A stretch of DNA of 64,000 nt from Nitrospirota bacterium (GTDB taxonomy: Bacteria > Nitrospirota > Thermodesulfovibrionia > Thermodesulfovibrionales > UBA6898). The DNA is taken from positions 1 to 64,000 of the forward strand of contig JACRLO010000038.1 of NCBI GenBank assembly GCA_016235245.1, given 5' to 3'. Each line of letters starts with the position of its first letter. Positions within the stretch are counted from its first letter, which is position 1. The notes beneath the pieces are model-generated. The model worked only from the letters and a program-made list of their open reading frames with translations. It searched no databases and had not been told where the DNA came from. Positions 25,974-34,611 of this stretch are shown piece after piece. The position numbers and the translations under genes are program-made.

Positions 25974-28060
25974 GGAAGATTGCTGTCATAATGATTCTTC
26001 TTGTCACAGGGGGCTACGCCTACGCCCTGCCGTCGTTTGAGGATGTAAAGAAGTCTTACAAGAAATCTGATGCAGTGCTGCTGGACAGGCACGGCGTTGT
26101 GATCCATGAGCTCAGGGTCGATGCAAAGGGCAGGAGGTTGCAGTGGACAGCCCTGAAAGAGATCTCTCCTTCGTTGATCAGGGCAGTGCTCCATACCGAA
26201 GACAAGCGCTTCTACGAGCATAGTGGCGTTGACTGGAAGGCTGCAGGCGCAGCAGCAATAAAGAACGTTTTCTCAACCGAGAAGCGCGGCGCAAGTACGA
26301 TCACCATGCAGGTCGCTGCAATGCTCGACAAAGAGCTCAGGCCAAAGACAAAGAAGCGGAGCATGGCCCAGAAATGGGACCAGATGCAGGCTGCACGAGA
26401 GCTTGAAGCTGCATGGAAAAAGGACGAGATCCTCGATGCCTATCTTAATCTCGTCACCTTCAGGGGAGAACTCCAGGGCATTGCCTCTGCCTCAAGAGGG
26501 CTCTTTGAAAAAGATGCCAGCGGCCTTGATGAGCAGGAATCAGTGATCCTTGCTTCATTGATCAGGAGCCCGAATGCACCCCCGGATGTTGTTGCCAAAC
26601 GTGCCTGCATTCTCTCTGAGTCCATGGATCAGAAAACGCAATGTGCTGATCTGAAGGCCTTTGCATCGAGGAGCCTTGCCGGCCCCTATGGCGTGAAGCA
26701 GAGGACCGGCCTTGCCCCGCAGGTTGCGCAGAAACTTTTGAAGACCGGCATGACTTCGGCCGCAACGACCCTTGATGCTGGTCTTCAGCGTTTTGCCTCG
26801 GACACGCTCAAGTATCATCTTGCTGCCGTAAAAAAGCAGAATGTGCATGACGGTGCCGTGCTTGTCGTCGATAACAAAACCGGAGATATACTCGCCTATG
26901 TTGCCAACAGCGGCGACCTTTCGAGCGCACGTCATGTGGACGGCATTGTCGCACGCAGACAGGCAGGTTCAACGCTCAAGCCTTTCTTGTATGGGCTTGC
27001 CTTTGACCGCCGCCTGCTGAACCCCTCGTCAGTGCTTGTTGACAGCCCGCTTGATGTCCCTACTGCCTTTGGCGTGTACAGACCTGAAAACTACGATAAT
27101 GACTTTAAAGGGCCTGTTCAGGCACGTGATGCCCTTGCTTCGTCACTGAACGTGCCTGCGGTAAAGACGCTTACGCTGGTCGGGGTCGGGGCCTTTGTCT
27201 CCAAACTGGGGGAAGTTGGATTCGGCCGGCTCGAGTCTGAAGAGCATTACGGATTTTCGATCGCGCTCGGCACTGCCGATGTCACCCTGCATGAACTGGT
27301 GAATGCATACAGAACGCTTGCCAACCGCGGCGTATGGTCAGAACTGAAAATAACACCGGTTATGACCACGGTTAAGAAGCGGAGGGTCTATTCTGAAGAG
27401 GCTGCCTTTATTGTCTCTGATATTCTGTCTGACAGGGGGGCGCGCAGCATCACCTTTGGCCTTGAAAATCCACTTGCCACGAAATTCTGGACTGCGGTAA
27501 AGACCGGCACGTCCAAGGACATGCGTGACAATTGGTGTATCGGTTATTCTGAGAGATATACCGTTGGTGTGTGGGTCGGCAACTTTAATGGAGAACCGAT
27601 GTGGAATGTCTCCGGCGTGACCGGCGCAGCACCTGTCTGGCGTGAGGTGATGGGGTACCTGCATGCAAAGGTCCCGAGCAGGCCCATGAAACTGCCGAAA
27701 GATATGGTCCTGCAGGCAAAAGATGGGATGATGCCTGATCTGCTGAAAAGGGAACTCGCTGTCAAAGACCCTGAACCATCTGCTCATGCAGGGACGTCTT
27801 CGTCCATGCAGAGGATCACCTATCCAGCCCAGGGCATGATCATTGCCCTTGACCCTGATATACCGGGAGACCGGCAGCGGGTCTTTTTTGAAGCAGATGC
27901 AGCCAGCCATCTTCTGCGCTGGAGACTGAACAGCACTGAGATCGGCAGGGCATCGGAAAGTATATCGTGGAAACCTCTGCCAGGAACATATACAATATCA
28001 CTGATCGACGCGAATGATGCGGTGATCGATTCTGTCAAATTTTATGTAAAAGGCAACTAA
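25970..28060 (+). CDS. pbpC: Penicillin-binding protein 1C (transglycosylase/transpeptidase)
   Basis: 696 residues from the ATG at 25970, where a hydrophobic signal/anchor begins (MRKIAVIMILLV). Family GT51 motif EDKRFYEHSGVDW and the later STITMQVAAML are present. Transpeptidase motifs: AGSTLKPF (SxxK), SSLNVP (SxN) and VKTGTSKDMRDNW (KTG). The C-terminus has the PBP1C-specific domain (about 590-696, ITYPAQGMIIALDPDIP). It synthesises and crosslinks peptidoglycan in the periplasm. It follows the A2M gene as in E. coli yfhM-pbpC. Start choice rests on the signal peptide and the ATGA overlap. Confidence 0.94.
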   Translation: MRKIAVIMILLVTGGYAYALPSFEDVKKSYKKSDAVLLDRHGVVIHELRVDAKGRRLQWTALKEISPSLIRAVLHTEDKRFYEHSGVDWKAAGAAAIKNVFSTEKRGASTITMQVAAMLDKELRPKTKKRSMAQKWDQMQAARELEAAWKKDEILDAYLNLVTFRGELQGIASASRGLFEKDASGLDEQESVILASLIRSPNAPPDVVAKRACILSESMDQKTQCADLKAFASRSLAGPYGVKQRTGLAPQVAQKLLKTGMTSAATTLDAGLQRFASDTLKYHLAAVKKQNVHDGAVLVVDNKTGDILAYVANSGDLSSARHVDGIVARRQAGSTLKPFLYGLAFDRRLLNPSSVLVDSPLDVPTAFGVYRPENYDNDFKGPVQARDALASSLNVPAVKTLTLVGVGAFVSKLGEVGFGRLESEEHYGFSIALGTADVTLHELVNAYRTLANRGVWSELKITPVMTTVKKRRVYSEEAAFIVSDILSDRGARSITFGLENPLATKFWTAVKTGTSKDMRDNWCIGYSERYTVGVWVGNFNGEPMWNVSGVTGAAPVWREVMGYLHAKVPSRPMKLPKDMVLQAKDGMMPDLLKRELAVKDPEPSAHAGTSSSMQRITYPAQGMIIALDPDIPGDRQRVFFEADAASHLLRWRLNSTEIGRASESISWKPLPGTYTISLIDANDAVIDSVKFYVKGN

Positions 28061-28063
28061 GGC

Positions 28064-29425
28064 ATGTCCAGGACCAAAACCTTCTATCAGTGCCAATCCT
28101 GCGGGTATGGCAGCCCCAAGTGGCTCGGCAAATGCCCTGACTGCAGTGCATGGAACAGCTTCGTGGAAGAACGGGAAGCCCCGTCCGGCCGTAAGGGTTC
28201 TCTGCAGCCTTCGATGAAGACCGAGCCGGTTTTGTTGCAGGAAATAGAGGGCATATCCGAGAAGAGGACCTCTACCGGCATACTGGAGTTCGACAGGGTA
28301 TTGGGCGGCGGCGTTGTAGCAGGCTCCGTGATCCTCGTGGGCGGCGACCCCGGCATCGGCAAATCAACGCTCCTGCTTCAGGCATTTTCCGGTCTTTCCA
28401 GAAAGACCGGAAAGCTCCTCTACGTCTCGGGCGAGGAATCACCGCAGCAGATTAAGATGCGCGCCGAGAGGCTCTCGGTGGATGCGGAGAATATCATATT
28501 GCTGCCCGAGACATCGCTTGAAGGTATTCTGGATGCGGCAAAGAAGATAAAACCTGATGCCATGGTGGTGGATTCCATCCAGACCGTCTTTACGCAGGAA
28601 CTCATGTCTGCGCCCGGTTCGGTAGGGCAGGTGAGGGAATGCGCTGCAAAGCTTATGCTCCATGCAAAACGATCCCATCTGCCGGTCTTCCTTGTCGGTC
28701 ATGTCACGAAAGAAGGCACGATTGCAGGACCGCGTGTGCTTGAGCATATTGTGGACACGGTGCTTTATTTCGAAGGTGACCGCGGCCACTCCTATCGCGT
28801 TTTGCGCACCATGAAGAACCGTTTCGGCTCGACCAATGAGATCGGCATATTCGAGATGTCTGATGCAGGCCTCAGGGAAGTGGCTAACCCTTCAGAGCTC
28901 TTCCTTTCGGAGAGGCCTCAAAACGTGTCGGGCTCGACCGTCGTCGCCTGCCTTGAAGGCACACGGCCGCTTATGGTCGAGATACAGGCGCTTGTTTCCC
29001 AGACAAATTTCGGCATGCCGAGGAGGACATCGATCGGCGTTGATTTTAACAGGGTGAACCTCCTGGTCGCAGTCCTTGAGAAGCGGGCCGGCCTGCATCT
29101 GGGCGGCATGGACATCTTTATCAATATTGTCGGCGGACTGAAGATCATAGAACCGGCAGTCGATCTTGGCATTATCGCAACCATAGCGTCATCTGGCAGA
29201 GAAAAACCGGTCGAGCCCGGAACCTGCGTATTTGGCGAGGTCGGGCTTTCAGGGGAGATCCGGGCGGTTGCCCAGGCAGAAGTACGGCTGAAAGAGGCGG
29301 CAAAGATCGGCTTTGAGCGGGCTGTCATACCTGCAGGAAATGCGGATAAGATAAAAGCAAAACAGGATATCGAGATCATAGGAGTAAGAAACTGTGATGA
29401 ATTTCTTAAAGCTGTTCTTCGTTAG
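28064..29425 (+). CDS. radA: DNA repair protein RadA (Sms)
   Basis: 453 residues, full length. Branch-migration helicase for recombination intermediates. N-terminal zinc finger CQSCG...CPDC (about 10-28), RecA-like ATPase with Walker A GGDPGIGKSTLLLQ, the RadA-specific MKNRFGSTNEIGIFEM (KNRFG), and a C-terminal Lon-protease-like domain (GGLKIIEPAVDLGIIATIASS). It starts 3 bp after pbpC, suggesting an operon, though the functional link is loose. Confidence 0.96.
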   Translation: MSRTKTFYQCQSCGYGSPKWLGKCPDCSAWNSFVEEREAPSGRKGSLQPSMKTEPVLLQEIEGISEKRTSTGILEFDRVLGGGVVAGSVILVGGDPGIGKSTLLLQAFSGLSRKTGKLLYVSGEESPQQIKMRAERLSVDAENIILLPETSLEGILDAAKKIKPDAMVVDSIQTVFTQELMSAPGSVGQVRECAAKLMLHAKRSHLPVFLVGHVTKEGTIAGPRVLEHIVDTVLYFEGDRGHSYRVLRTMKNRFGSTNEIGIFEMSDAGLREVANPSELFLSERPQNVSGSTVVACLEGTRPLMVEIQALVSQTNFGMPRRTSIGVDFNRVNLLVAVLEKRAGLHLGGMDIFINIVGGLKIIEPAVDLGIIATIASSGREKPVEPGTCVFGEVGLSGEIRAVAQAEVRLKEAAKIGFERAVIPAGNADKIKAKQDIEIIGVRNCDEFLKAVLR

Positions 29426-30020
29426 CGTCCTCATAATGGTATCAGCATGTGCGCCCAAAAAGGCTGAAATGCCTGTCGTTGAACAGCGGAGCATTGCGGT
29501 TGTCCTTGCAGAGCGCAGATTAATTGAACGGATTCATGCAGCCATGTCAGTGGTCTTCGAAAAGACCGACTCTGAGACGCATGGCGATGCAGTGATCGAC
29601 ATTGCGCAGGACGGCGACCTGCATATGAAGGTCTACACGCTCGGCATACTTGTCATGGACCTCACCGCTAAGAATGGTCTGGTAAGGAGCACGCCAAAGC
29701 TCGACAAAAATAAGACCGCTATCCTTACCCAGGGGTTGAGGGACAGCCTCTTCTGGTGGGATAGCAAAGACTTTGCGATTCAGGAGGAGAATGATCATCT
29801 CATCCTGCAGAATGCAGCCAGAGAGGTCGTTCTTGACCGAAAGACCTTGCTTCCCCAAAAGCAGAGGATTTTTTTTGATGACGGCAAACAGTTGACGGTT
29901 TTCTATAGCAATCCTGCGCAGACAAAGGGTGTCTGGTACCAATCGAAGATGAGGATAGAACTGTCCCGTTATGCGGTTACGCTGAGCGTCCGGGAGATCT
30001 CTTTTGACGGGAGGAGTTAG
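29397..30020 (+). CDS. Predicted outer-membrane lipoprotein, LolB/LolA-like possibility
   Basis: About 207 residues; the ATG at 29397 (or GTG at 29394) lies inside the radA 3' end, with GGAG at 29381. Signal peptide MNFLKLFFVSVLIM and lipobox VSAC are clear. The mature part is beta-rich, with repeated amphipathic strands (GDAVIDIAQDGDLHMKVYTLG, MRIELSRYAVTLSVREISF) that resemble the half-barrel of LolA/LolB-type carriers. That fold assignment is an impression, not a motif match. Its last bases overlap the end of the ATPase gene on the other strand. Confidence 0.72.
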   Translation: MNFLKLFFVSVLIMVSACAPKKAEMPVVEQRSIAVVLAERRLIERIHAAMSVVFEKTDSETHGDAVIDIAQDGDLHMKVYTLGILVMDLTAKNGLVRSTPKLDKNKTAILTQGLRDSLFWWDSKDFAIQEENDHLILQNAAREVVLDRKTLLPQKQRIFFDDGKQLTVFYSNPAQTKGVWYQSKMRIELSRYAVTLSVREISFDGRS

Positions 30021-30832
30021 CTCTCGAGGCCGAGGTCGATTGCTACGGTTTTTATGATCGAATCGTCTACGGCCGTATTTTTAAACAGAAACCCTTCCAG
30101 AAGCGCATTATCGCAGATCGTGTTAATCAGTCTGGGAGTACCGTTAGAATACTTGTAGATCATGGAGATGGCCCTGTCAGTGAAGATCTCACGGTCAGCT
30201 CCTGCCACTTTCATCCTGTGCTGGATATAATCCTTCGTGTCAGACTCTGAATAGGCGTTCAGCCTTATCCTGATGGCTACCCTCTGTTTGAGGGGTTCAT
30301 CGAGGGAGAGAACCTGGTCCAGGTCAGGCAGGCCGAAGAAAACAAAGTTCACCATCTTGCCTTCAGCGGTCTCCATATTCAGGAGGCCCCTGAACTCTTC
30401 CATGATCTCGGTGGAGTTGAGCATCTGCACTTCATCCATAAGCACGACTGCCCTTTTGCCCTGCTCGTTGATTTCGTGCAGCCTGCGGTATATTGCGCTC
30501 AATAGTTCGATTTTGCTGTCAGGCACATTTTTGACGCCAAGCTGAATGGCGAACTTCTTGAACAGCCACTCCGAACTGACTGACGAGTGAATAATTACGA
30601 GAAGCGCAGCCTCATAGTGTTCCTCATCCAGTTCCTCAAGGATTTTGCGTGCCAGGGTGGTCTTGCCTGCGCCGATGTTGCCGATGACGACAGCGAGACC
30701 TTTTCTCGTGTCAATGGCGTATTTCAGCTTAATCAGAGCCTCTGCCTGCTGAGGGCTGTTATAGTAGAACCTGCTGTCTACCACATTTGAAAACGGATGC
30801 TCCGAGAGCTTAAAATATTCAAGATAGTCCAT
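30017..30832 (-). CDS. ExeA/GspA-like AAA ATPase
   Basis: 271 residues. N-terminal YLEYFKLSEHPFSNVVDSRFYY is the hallmark of ExeA-type ATPases linked to type II secretion and polysaccharide export. Walker A GNIGAGKTTLARK (about 47-59) and Walker B AVVLMDEVQML follow; sensor-like segments GLPDLDQVLSLDEPLKQRV and GTPRLINTICDNALL match the family. It lacks the C-terminal peptidoglycan-binding or TM domain of full ExeA. It sits 3 bp after the large TPR gene on the same strand, so they are likely to work together. The 3' end overlaps the lipoprotein gene by 4 bp. Confidence 0.88.
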   Translation of the reverse strand: MDYLEYFKLSEHPFSNVVDSRFYYNSPQQAEALIKLKYAIDTRKGLAVVIGNIGAGKTTLARKILEELDEEHYEAALLVIIHSSVSSEWLFKKFAIQLGVKNVPDSKIELLSAIYRRLHEINEQGKRAVVLMDEVQMLNSTEIMEEFRGLLNMETAEGKMVNFVFFGLPDLDQVLSLDEPLKQRVAIRIRLNAYSESDTKDYIQHRMKVAGADREIFTDRAISMIYKYSNGTPRLINTICDNALLEGFLFKNTAVDDSIIKTVAIDLGLES

Positions 30833-30835
30833 GTA

Positions 30836-33745
30836 TTAGAGGTAAGATACCCTGTCCTTTCTTCCTTTCGGTTTTTCCATCGTCTGTTCTTTTTCTTTTT
30901 CAACAAGCTCCGGGTCTTGCGCCCTCAGCTGACTCATTTTATCAGAAACATTACGGAATTTTGCACTCCATCCGTAGACTCCCGTGTACAGGCTAAAGGC
31001 CTCCTTCAGATTCCGGTTCTTTTCGTAAGCCTCAGCAAGCTCATAGGTGAGCGCCCAGTAGGAATCATCCCGCTCCTGCATCTGCTGTATTGCCTTGTTT
31101 AATACATCGATCGCAAGGGAATACAGACCTTTCTCCATATAACAGACGCCCAGCATGGTAGATGACTGGATGAACCGCGCGGGGTCACTCCGCGATGTCT
31201 GGAATTCCTTGATCGCATCGTCAACAAGCCCCATCTCCTTGTAAGCGATGCCGAGGTTGTAATGGGTTTCGGAATCCTCGTCGCCAAGCTCCTTCTCAAG
31301 GCCTTTTTTAAACTCCTGAAATATATCGAGCACGTCATTATCAAGTGCAGGCTCGGGCATTTCCTGGGCATCCATGAGGTCATCGTCGGAAAGACTGAAC
31401 GATTCGAATTCGGTCTCCCCGGAAGGTTCGGCAGCCCTTGGCGCGGACTCCTGTGCCGGTATTTCCGTAACCTGTGAAGTCTCCTTAAAGATTGCGTCAT
31501 CTGAAGATGCTGCCGCAGGCTCCCCCATAAAAGGCTTTTCAGCAACGACTTCATCAAGAGGCTGAGTTGCCTTTTCGGCCCTCTCAAAGTCATCGAACAT
31601 TTCATGCCTGTCCGGTAACCCCTTTTCCCCGGCCAACCCGCCTGAGTGCGCGGGCGGCTCGTCTGTGGCCGGAAGCTCAAATGCCTCCTGCCGTTCGATT
31701 CTGTCAGCCAGCTCTTCTGAATCCTCAGCTGCTCCATATATCCCTGCCTGTTCGAACTCGGACGGCGCTTCAACGGTTTCAGGGATCTCAAAGGCATCAT
31801 GCATATCCATGCTGTCCGATAGTTCTCCGTCTTCGAGGTCAGGGGAGGTTTGGCCCAGGGCCTGCAAACGCTCATTGACATCGCGGTTTTCCGGGAAGAG
31901 CTTCTGGAGTTTTTCGAGAATTTTGACTGCCTCGGTTGTGAGTCCCTGACGGGAGTAGAAATCAGCCTCGGCTATCTCTTCCTCGAAGTCCTCGATATCG
32001 AGTTTCTTTGAGGAGATGGTTTCAGCGTAGGTCGGCTGAGAGGCGGCGAATGAAGTCTGCTCGATAAGCTGGGCAAAGCCGCGGTCGGCAAGACGCGGGT
32101 CTTCCGGACTGATTGCAACAGCATCCTTCAGTATCTGCTCGGCATTTTCCGTGTCGTCATTGCGTCGGTAGAGTTCACTCAGGATAAGGCACTGGGTAAC
32201 GGCGGCTTCTATGTCGTGCGTATCAACGTAAATCGACTTCAGCCGCAGATGCAGGTCGATATTTTCCGGGAACCGCAGCTTCAGGCCCTCAAGCAGCCGC
32301 TGGGCTTCACTCATAAGTCCATACCGGGAGAAAATATCGGCCTCGGTTATCACCTCGTCGAATGTCTTTTCCGCTCTGACGGTAATACTCTGGGGTTCTT
32401 CCTCTTGCGCGCTTTCAGCGGTCTTGAAATCTTCGGTGATCGTCTCTGCCGGAGTCGTAAAAAGAGACGGTTCAATCTCTTCCGTCACCGCGCGATGGCC
32501 GGGCTCTGCGAATATACTGCTGTCGGAAATCGGCAACGATTCCCGTTCGATATCCGGTTCCTGTACGGTCGGCTCCGGTATAATCGGTTCCGGTTCAGGA
32601 GGAGCAAGTCTTTTCCTTACCTCCGCATGTGACGGATTTATCTGCTCTGCCTCGGTATAATATGCCCTGGCACTGTCTTCGTTCCCCTTGTCTGAGAACA
32701 GGTCGCCCAGGGTGATTAATTCCATTACGGCACGGTCATCTTCATTCAATTGCCTGTATAGGGAAACAAGCCTCTTGCCCGTTTCAACCGGGTCAACGCT
32801 CTTGAAGGTATTGAGAAAACTGATGGCGTCATCAAACTTCTGGTCAAGGATAACCTGATCAAGGATCGGCAGGTATTGTGCCCAGGCCAACTCCAGTTCT
32901 CTGGTTTTTAGAAGATACAGCTCGCCTAACATCATGCGTGCCTTGATATTCTGTGGTTCTTTTTCCTCTATTCGTTGAAGACATTTTATGGCGAAGTTTG
33001 TGCTTTCAGAGATAACCGCAAGATCCGCGCAACGGAAGAGGATCTCCGGATCCTCGGGGAAAAGCACCACGGCATCTTTCATATGCTCAAAAGCCTGCCG
33101 GAGTTCACCGCCTTTCTCAAAGATAACGCTGAGACCCAGCGTGGCGTCCTTGTTCAGAGGCTGAATGTCGAGGGTCTTTTGAAAAAATTCCCTCGCCTTC
33201 TGCATATCCCCTTTTTCTTCATGGATTCGTGCGATATGTACAAATTCGCGCGCTGCATCTGATTTAAGGCCTTCTTTGAGATAGATATCGGCGACTTTTA
33301 CCCTGAGCGGAATGTTTGCAGGTGAAAGGGACAGGACCTTTGCATAGACATCGAGGATCTTTTCTTTTTTGCCTTCTTTTGCGAGGAGGTCCGCAACGAC
33401 AAGGTAATATTTAATGGCCTCTGCGACCATACCCTTTTCTTCACAAATCTCGCCAAAGGCGATAAGCGCATCGGTATCAGCAGGGTTGATGTTCAGGACT
33501 TTTTTGTAGAGTGCCTGCGCCTTTTGGGCAAATCCTTCCTGCCTGAAAAACATGGCGGACTTTTGGTAATACTCGATTGCAGATTTCTGTACGCCCTTTC
33601 TCAGATAGATGTCACCGATCATATTGTAGATGTTGCCGTCAGGGCTGTCTTTGACAAGTCTCTCCAATTCGGCAATGGCTTTGTCAACCGCACCTTTGGC
33701 TAAATACTTCTGGACTTCCTTCAATATGGCAGTTTTATCTAACAT
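30836..33745 (-). CDS. Large TPR repeat scaffold protein
   Basis: 969 residues with no signal peptide. Residues 1-380 are back-to-back TPRs (AIAELERLVKDSPDGNIYNMIGDIYLRKG, AQALYKKVLNINPADTDALIAFGEI and more). There are long acidic, Pro/Glu-rich linkers at about 385-440 and 640-820, a middle TPR block at about 455-640, and a C-terminal TPR block at about 840-930. It looks like a cytoplasmic docking platform. It precedes the ExeA-like ATPase by 3 bp. A sigma-70 promoter lies directly upstream, and the predicted leader is only about 9 nt with no ribosome site. Confidence 0.88.
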   Translation of the reverse strand: MLDKTAILKEVQKYLAKGAVDKAIAELERLVKDSPDGNIYNMIGDIYLRKGVQKSAIEYYQKSAMFFRQEGFAQKAQALYKKVLNINPADTDALIAFGEICEEKGMVAEAIKYYLVVADLLAKEGKKEKILDVYAKVLSLSPANIPLRVKVADIYLKEGLKSDAAREFVHIARIHEEKGDMQKAREFFQKTLDIQPLNKDATLGLSVIFEKGGELRQAFEHMKDAVVLFPEDPEILFRCADLAVISESTNFAIKCLQRIEEKEPQNIKARMMLGELYLLKTRELELAWAQYLPILDQVILDQKFDDAISFLNTFKSVDPVETGKRLVSLYRQLNEDDRAVMELITLGDLFSDKGNEDSARAYYTEAEQINPSHAEVRKRLAPPEPEPIIPEPTVQEPDIERESLPISDSSIFAEPGHRAVTEEIEPSLFTTPAETITEDFKTAESAQEEEPQSITVRAEKTFDEVITEADIFSRYGLMSEAQRLLEGLKLRFPENIDLHLRLKSIYVDTHDIEAAVTQCLILSELYRRNDDTENAEQILKDAVAISPEDPRLADRGFAQLIEQTSFAASQPTYAETISSKKLDIEDFEEEIAEADFYSRQGLTTEAVKILEKLQKLFPENRDVNERLQALGQTSPDLEDGELSDSMDMHDAFEIPETVEAPSEFEQAGIYGAAEDSEELADRIERQEAFELPATDEPPAHSGGLAGEKGLPDRHEMFDDFERAEKATQPLDEVVAEKPFMGEPAAASSDDAIFKETSQVTEIPAQESAPRAAEPSGETEFESFSLSDDDLMDAQEMPEPALDNDVLDIFQEFKKGLEKELGDEDSETHYNLGIAYKEMGLVDDAIKEFQTSRSDPARFIQSSTMLGVCYMEKGLYSLAIDVLNKAIQQMQERDDSYWALTYELAEAYEKNRNLKEAFSLYTGVYGWSAKFRNVSDKMSQLRAQDPELVEKEKEQTMEKPKGRKDRVSYL

Positions 33746-33760
33746 GTAGGTAACTCTAAT

Positions 33761-33788
33761 ATTATCGCACGGAAATTAAAAGTGTCAA
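33761..33788 (-). promoter_or_regulatory. Sigma-70 promoter of the TPR-ATPase operon
   Basis: Minus strand TTGACA (33788-33783), 16-bp spacer, GATAAT (33766-33761). RNA start expected near 33754, about 9 nt before the ATG at 33745. Confidence 0.7.
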
Positions 33789-33808
33789 TGAAAACAACAA
33801 GTTATTTG

Positions 33809-34366
33809 TTATTCCCGGGCGTTGTTCAGGGCTGTGGAGAGCTTTGTCGATATGGCCTCGAAATCGTTCATCATTGTTGTGCGTTTTTCCGTTATATTCC
33901 GAAGCATTTCTATGAATGTTTTGTACCAGGCAGCCGAAGCCTGTCTCGAAATCCGATCCAGCAGAGGCGAACAGAAGAACCATGTGCAGCGGTACGGTCT
34001 TTCGGAGCGTTTCCTGCCGCAGCCCCTGCTGCCAAGAAACCTGCAGGCATCGGTGTCAGCGACGGCTGGATCTTTTTCGGGGATTTTCTTTCCAAGTGCT
34101 GTCATGAAGATGACATCACTGCGGTCAAAGCGGGAATGCCTGTCGATGCAACAGACCGACGTGCAGTCAGGGCATACTGCCGAGGTATGTTCTTCAATGA
34201 GCGGGCTGATTGCCTCGATGAGGACTTCTGCCTGCCGGGCAGCGCAGATGACCCCGGCAAGATCATCTCCATGGGCAGAGAAAAGGCTGCGCATGACGCT
34301 TTCTTCATCAATAGCGAAATGATGGTTCGTGTTTCGTTGCCCCACGGCGACAGGCTCGATCTGCAT
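33809..34366 (-). CDS. Cysteine-cluster protein (putative metal/Fe-S-binding)
   Basis: 185 residues. Two Cys blocks are apparent: AVCPDCTSVCCIDRHSRF (about 64-81) and ACRFLGSRGCGRKRSERPYRCTWFFC (about 107-132), followed by a helical C-terminus. The form (CPxC...CC, later CxFLGxxGC...RPxxC) recalls YkgJ-type cysteine clusters but is not a close match. It is divergent from the selenoprotein-YkgJ operon at 34429. A TATAAT on the minus strand at 34372-34377 is close to the start, so the true start could be further in. Confidence 0.68.
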   Translation of the reverse strand: MQIEPVAVGQRNTNHHFAIDEESVMRSLFSAHGDDLAGVICAARQAEVLIEAISPLIEEHTSAVCPDCTSVCCIDRHSRFDRSDVIFMTALGKKIPEKDPAVADTDACRFLGSRGCGRKRSERPYRCTWFFCSPLLDRISRQASAAWYKTFIEMLRNITEKRTTMMNDFEAISTKLSTALNNARE

Positions 34367-34428
34367 GTTTCATTATACGTAAAGGCGCAAGGTTTCAAAA
34401 AGCCCCCGCTATTGGATAAAATAAGTGG

Positions 34429-34611
34429 ATGAAAGATACGAACCTCAAATGCAGAACCTGCAACGGCCGCATCATTATCCAATTTGGCTGAAGGGCGATT
34501 ACCCTGCGCTGCATGGACTGCGGCAAACGATACGGCATAGCGGACTACGTGGATGAACTTGACGAGAAAACCTGGGACATGATTTCATCACGGTCCTGCA
34601 ACAGGGCATGA
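34429..34611 (+). CDS. Candidate small selenoprotein with two CxxC motifs
   Basis: 60 residues if the TGA at 34489-34491 is read as selenocysteine (residue 21). Before it: MKDTNLKCRTCNGRIIIQFG with CxxC at 8-11. After it: Sec-RAITLRCMDCGKRYG with CxxC at 28-31, then a helical tail DYVDELDEKTWDMISS and a final Cys at 57. The frame stays open past the TGA to a stop that overlaps the next gene's ATG (ATGA), which argues against decay. A hairpin with a G-containing loop lies 22 nt after the TGA. The genome clearly uses Sec (two fdhA genes). I recall a RefSeq family called 'dual CXXC motif small (seleno)protein', which this resembles. Alternative: a zinc-ribbon pseudogene with a nonsense change. 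Confidence 0.62.
34508..34524 (+). promoter_or_regulatory. Candidate SECIS hairpin of the small selenoprotein
   Basis: GCTGCA (34508-34513), loop TGGAC, TGCGGC (34519-34524): six base pairs including one G-U. The loop begins 22 nt after the UGA, inside the usual 16-37 window, and has G at position 2. It is weaker than the two fdhA SECIS elements. Confidence 0.45.
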
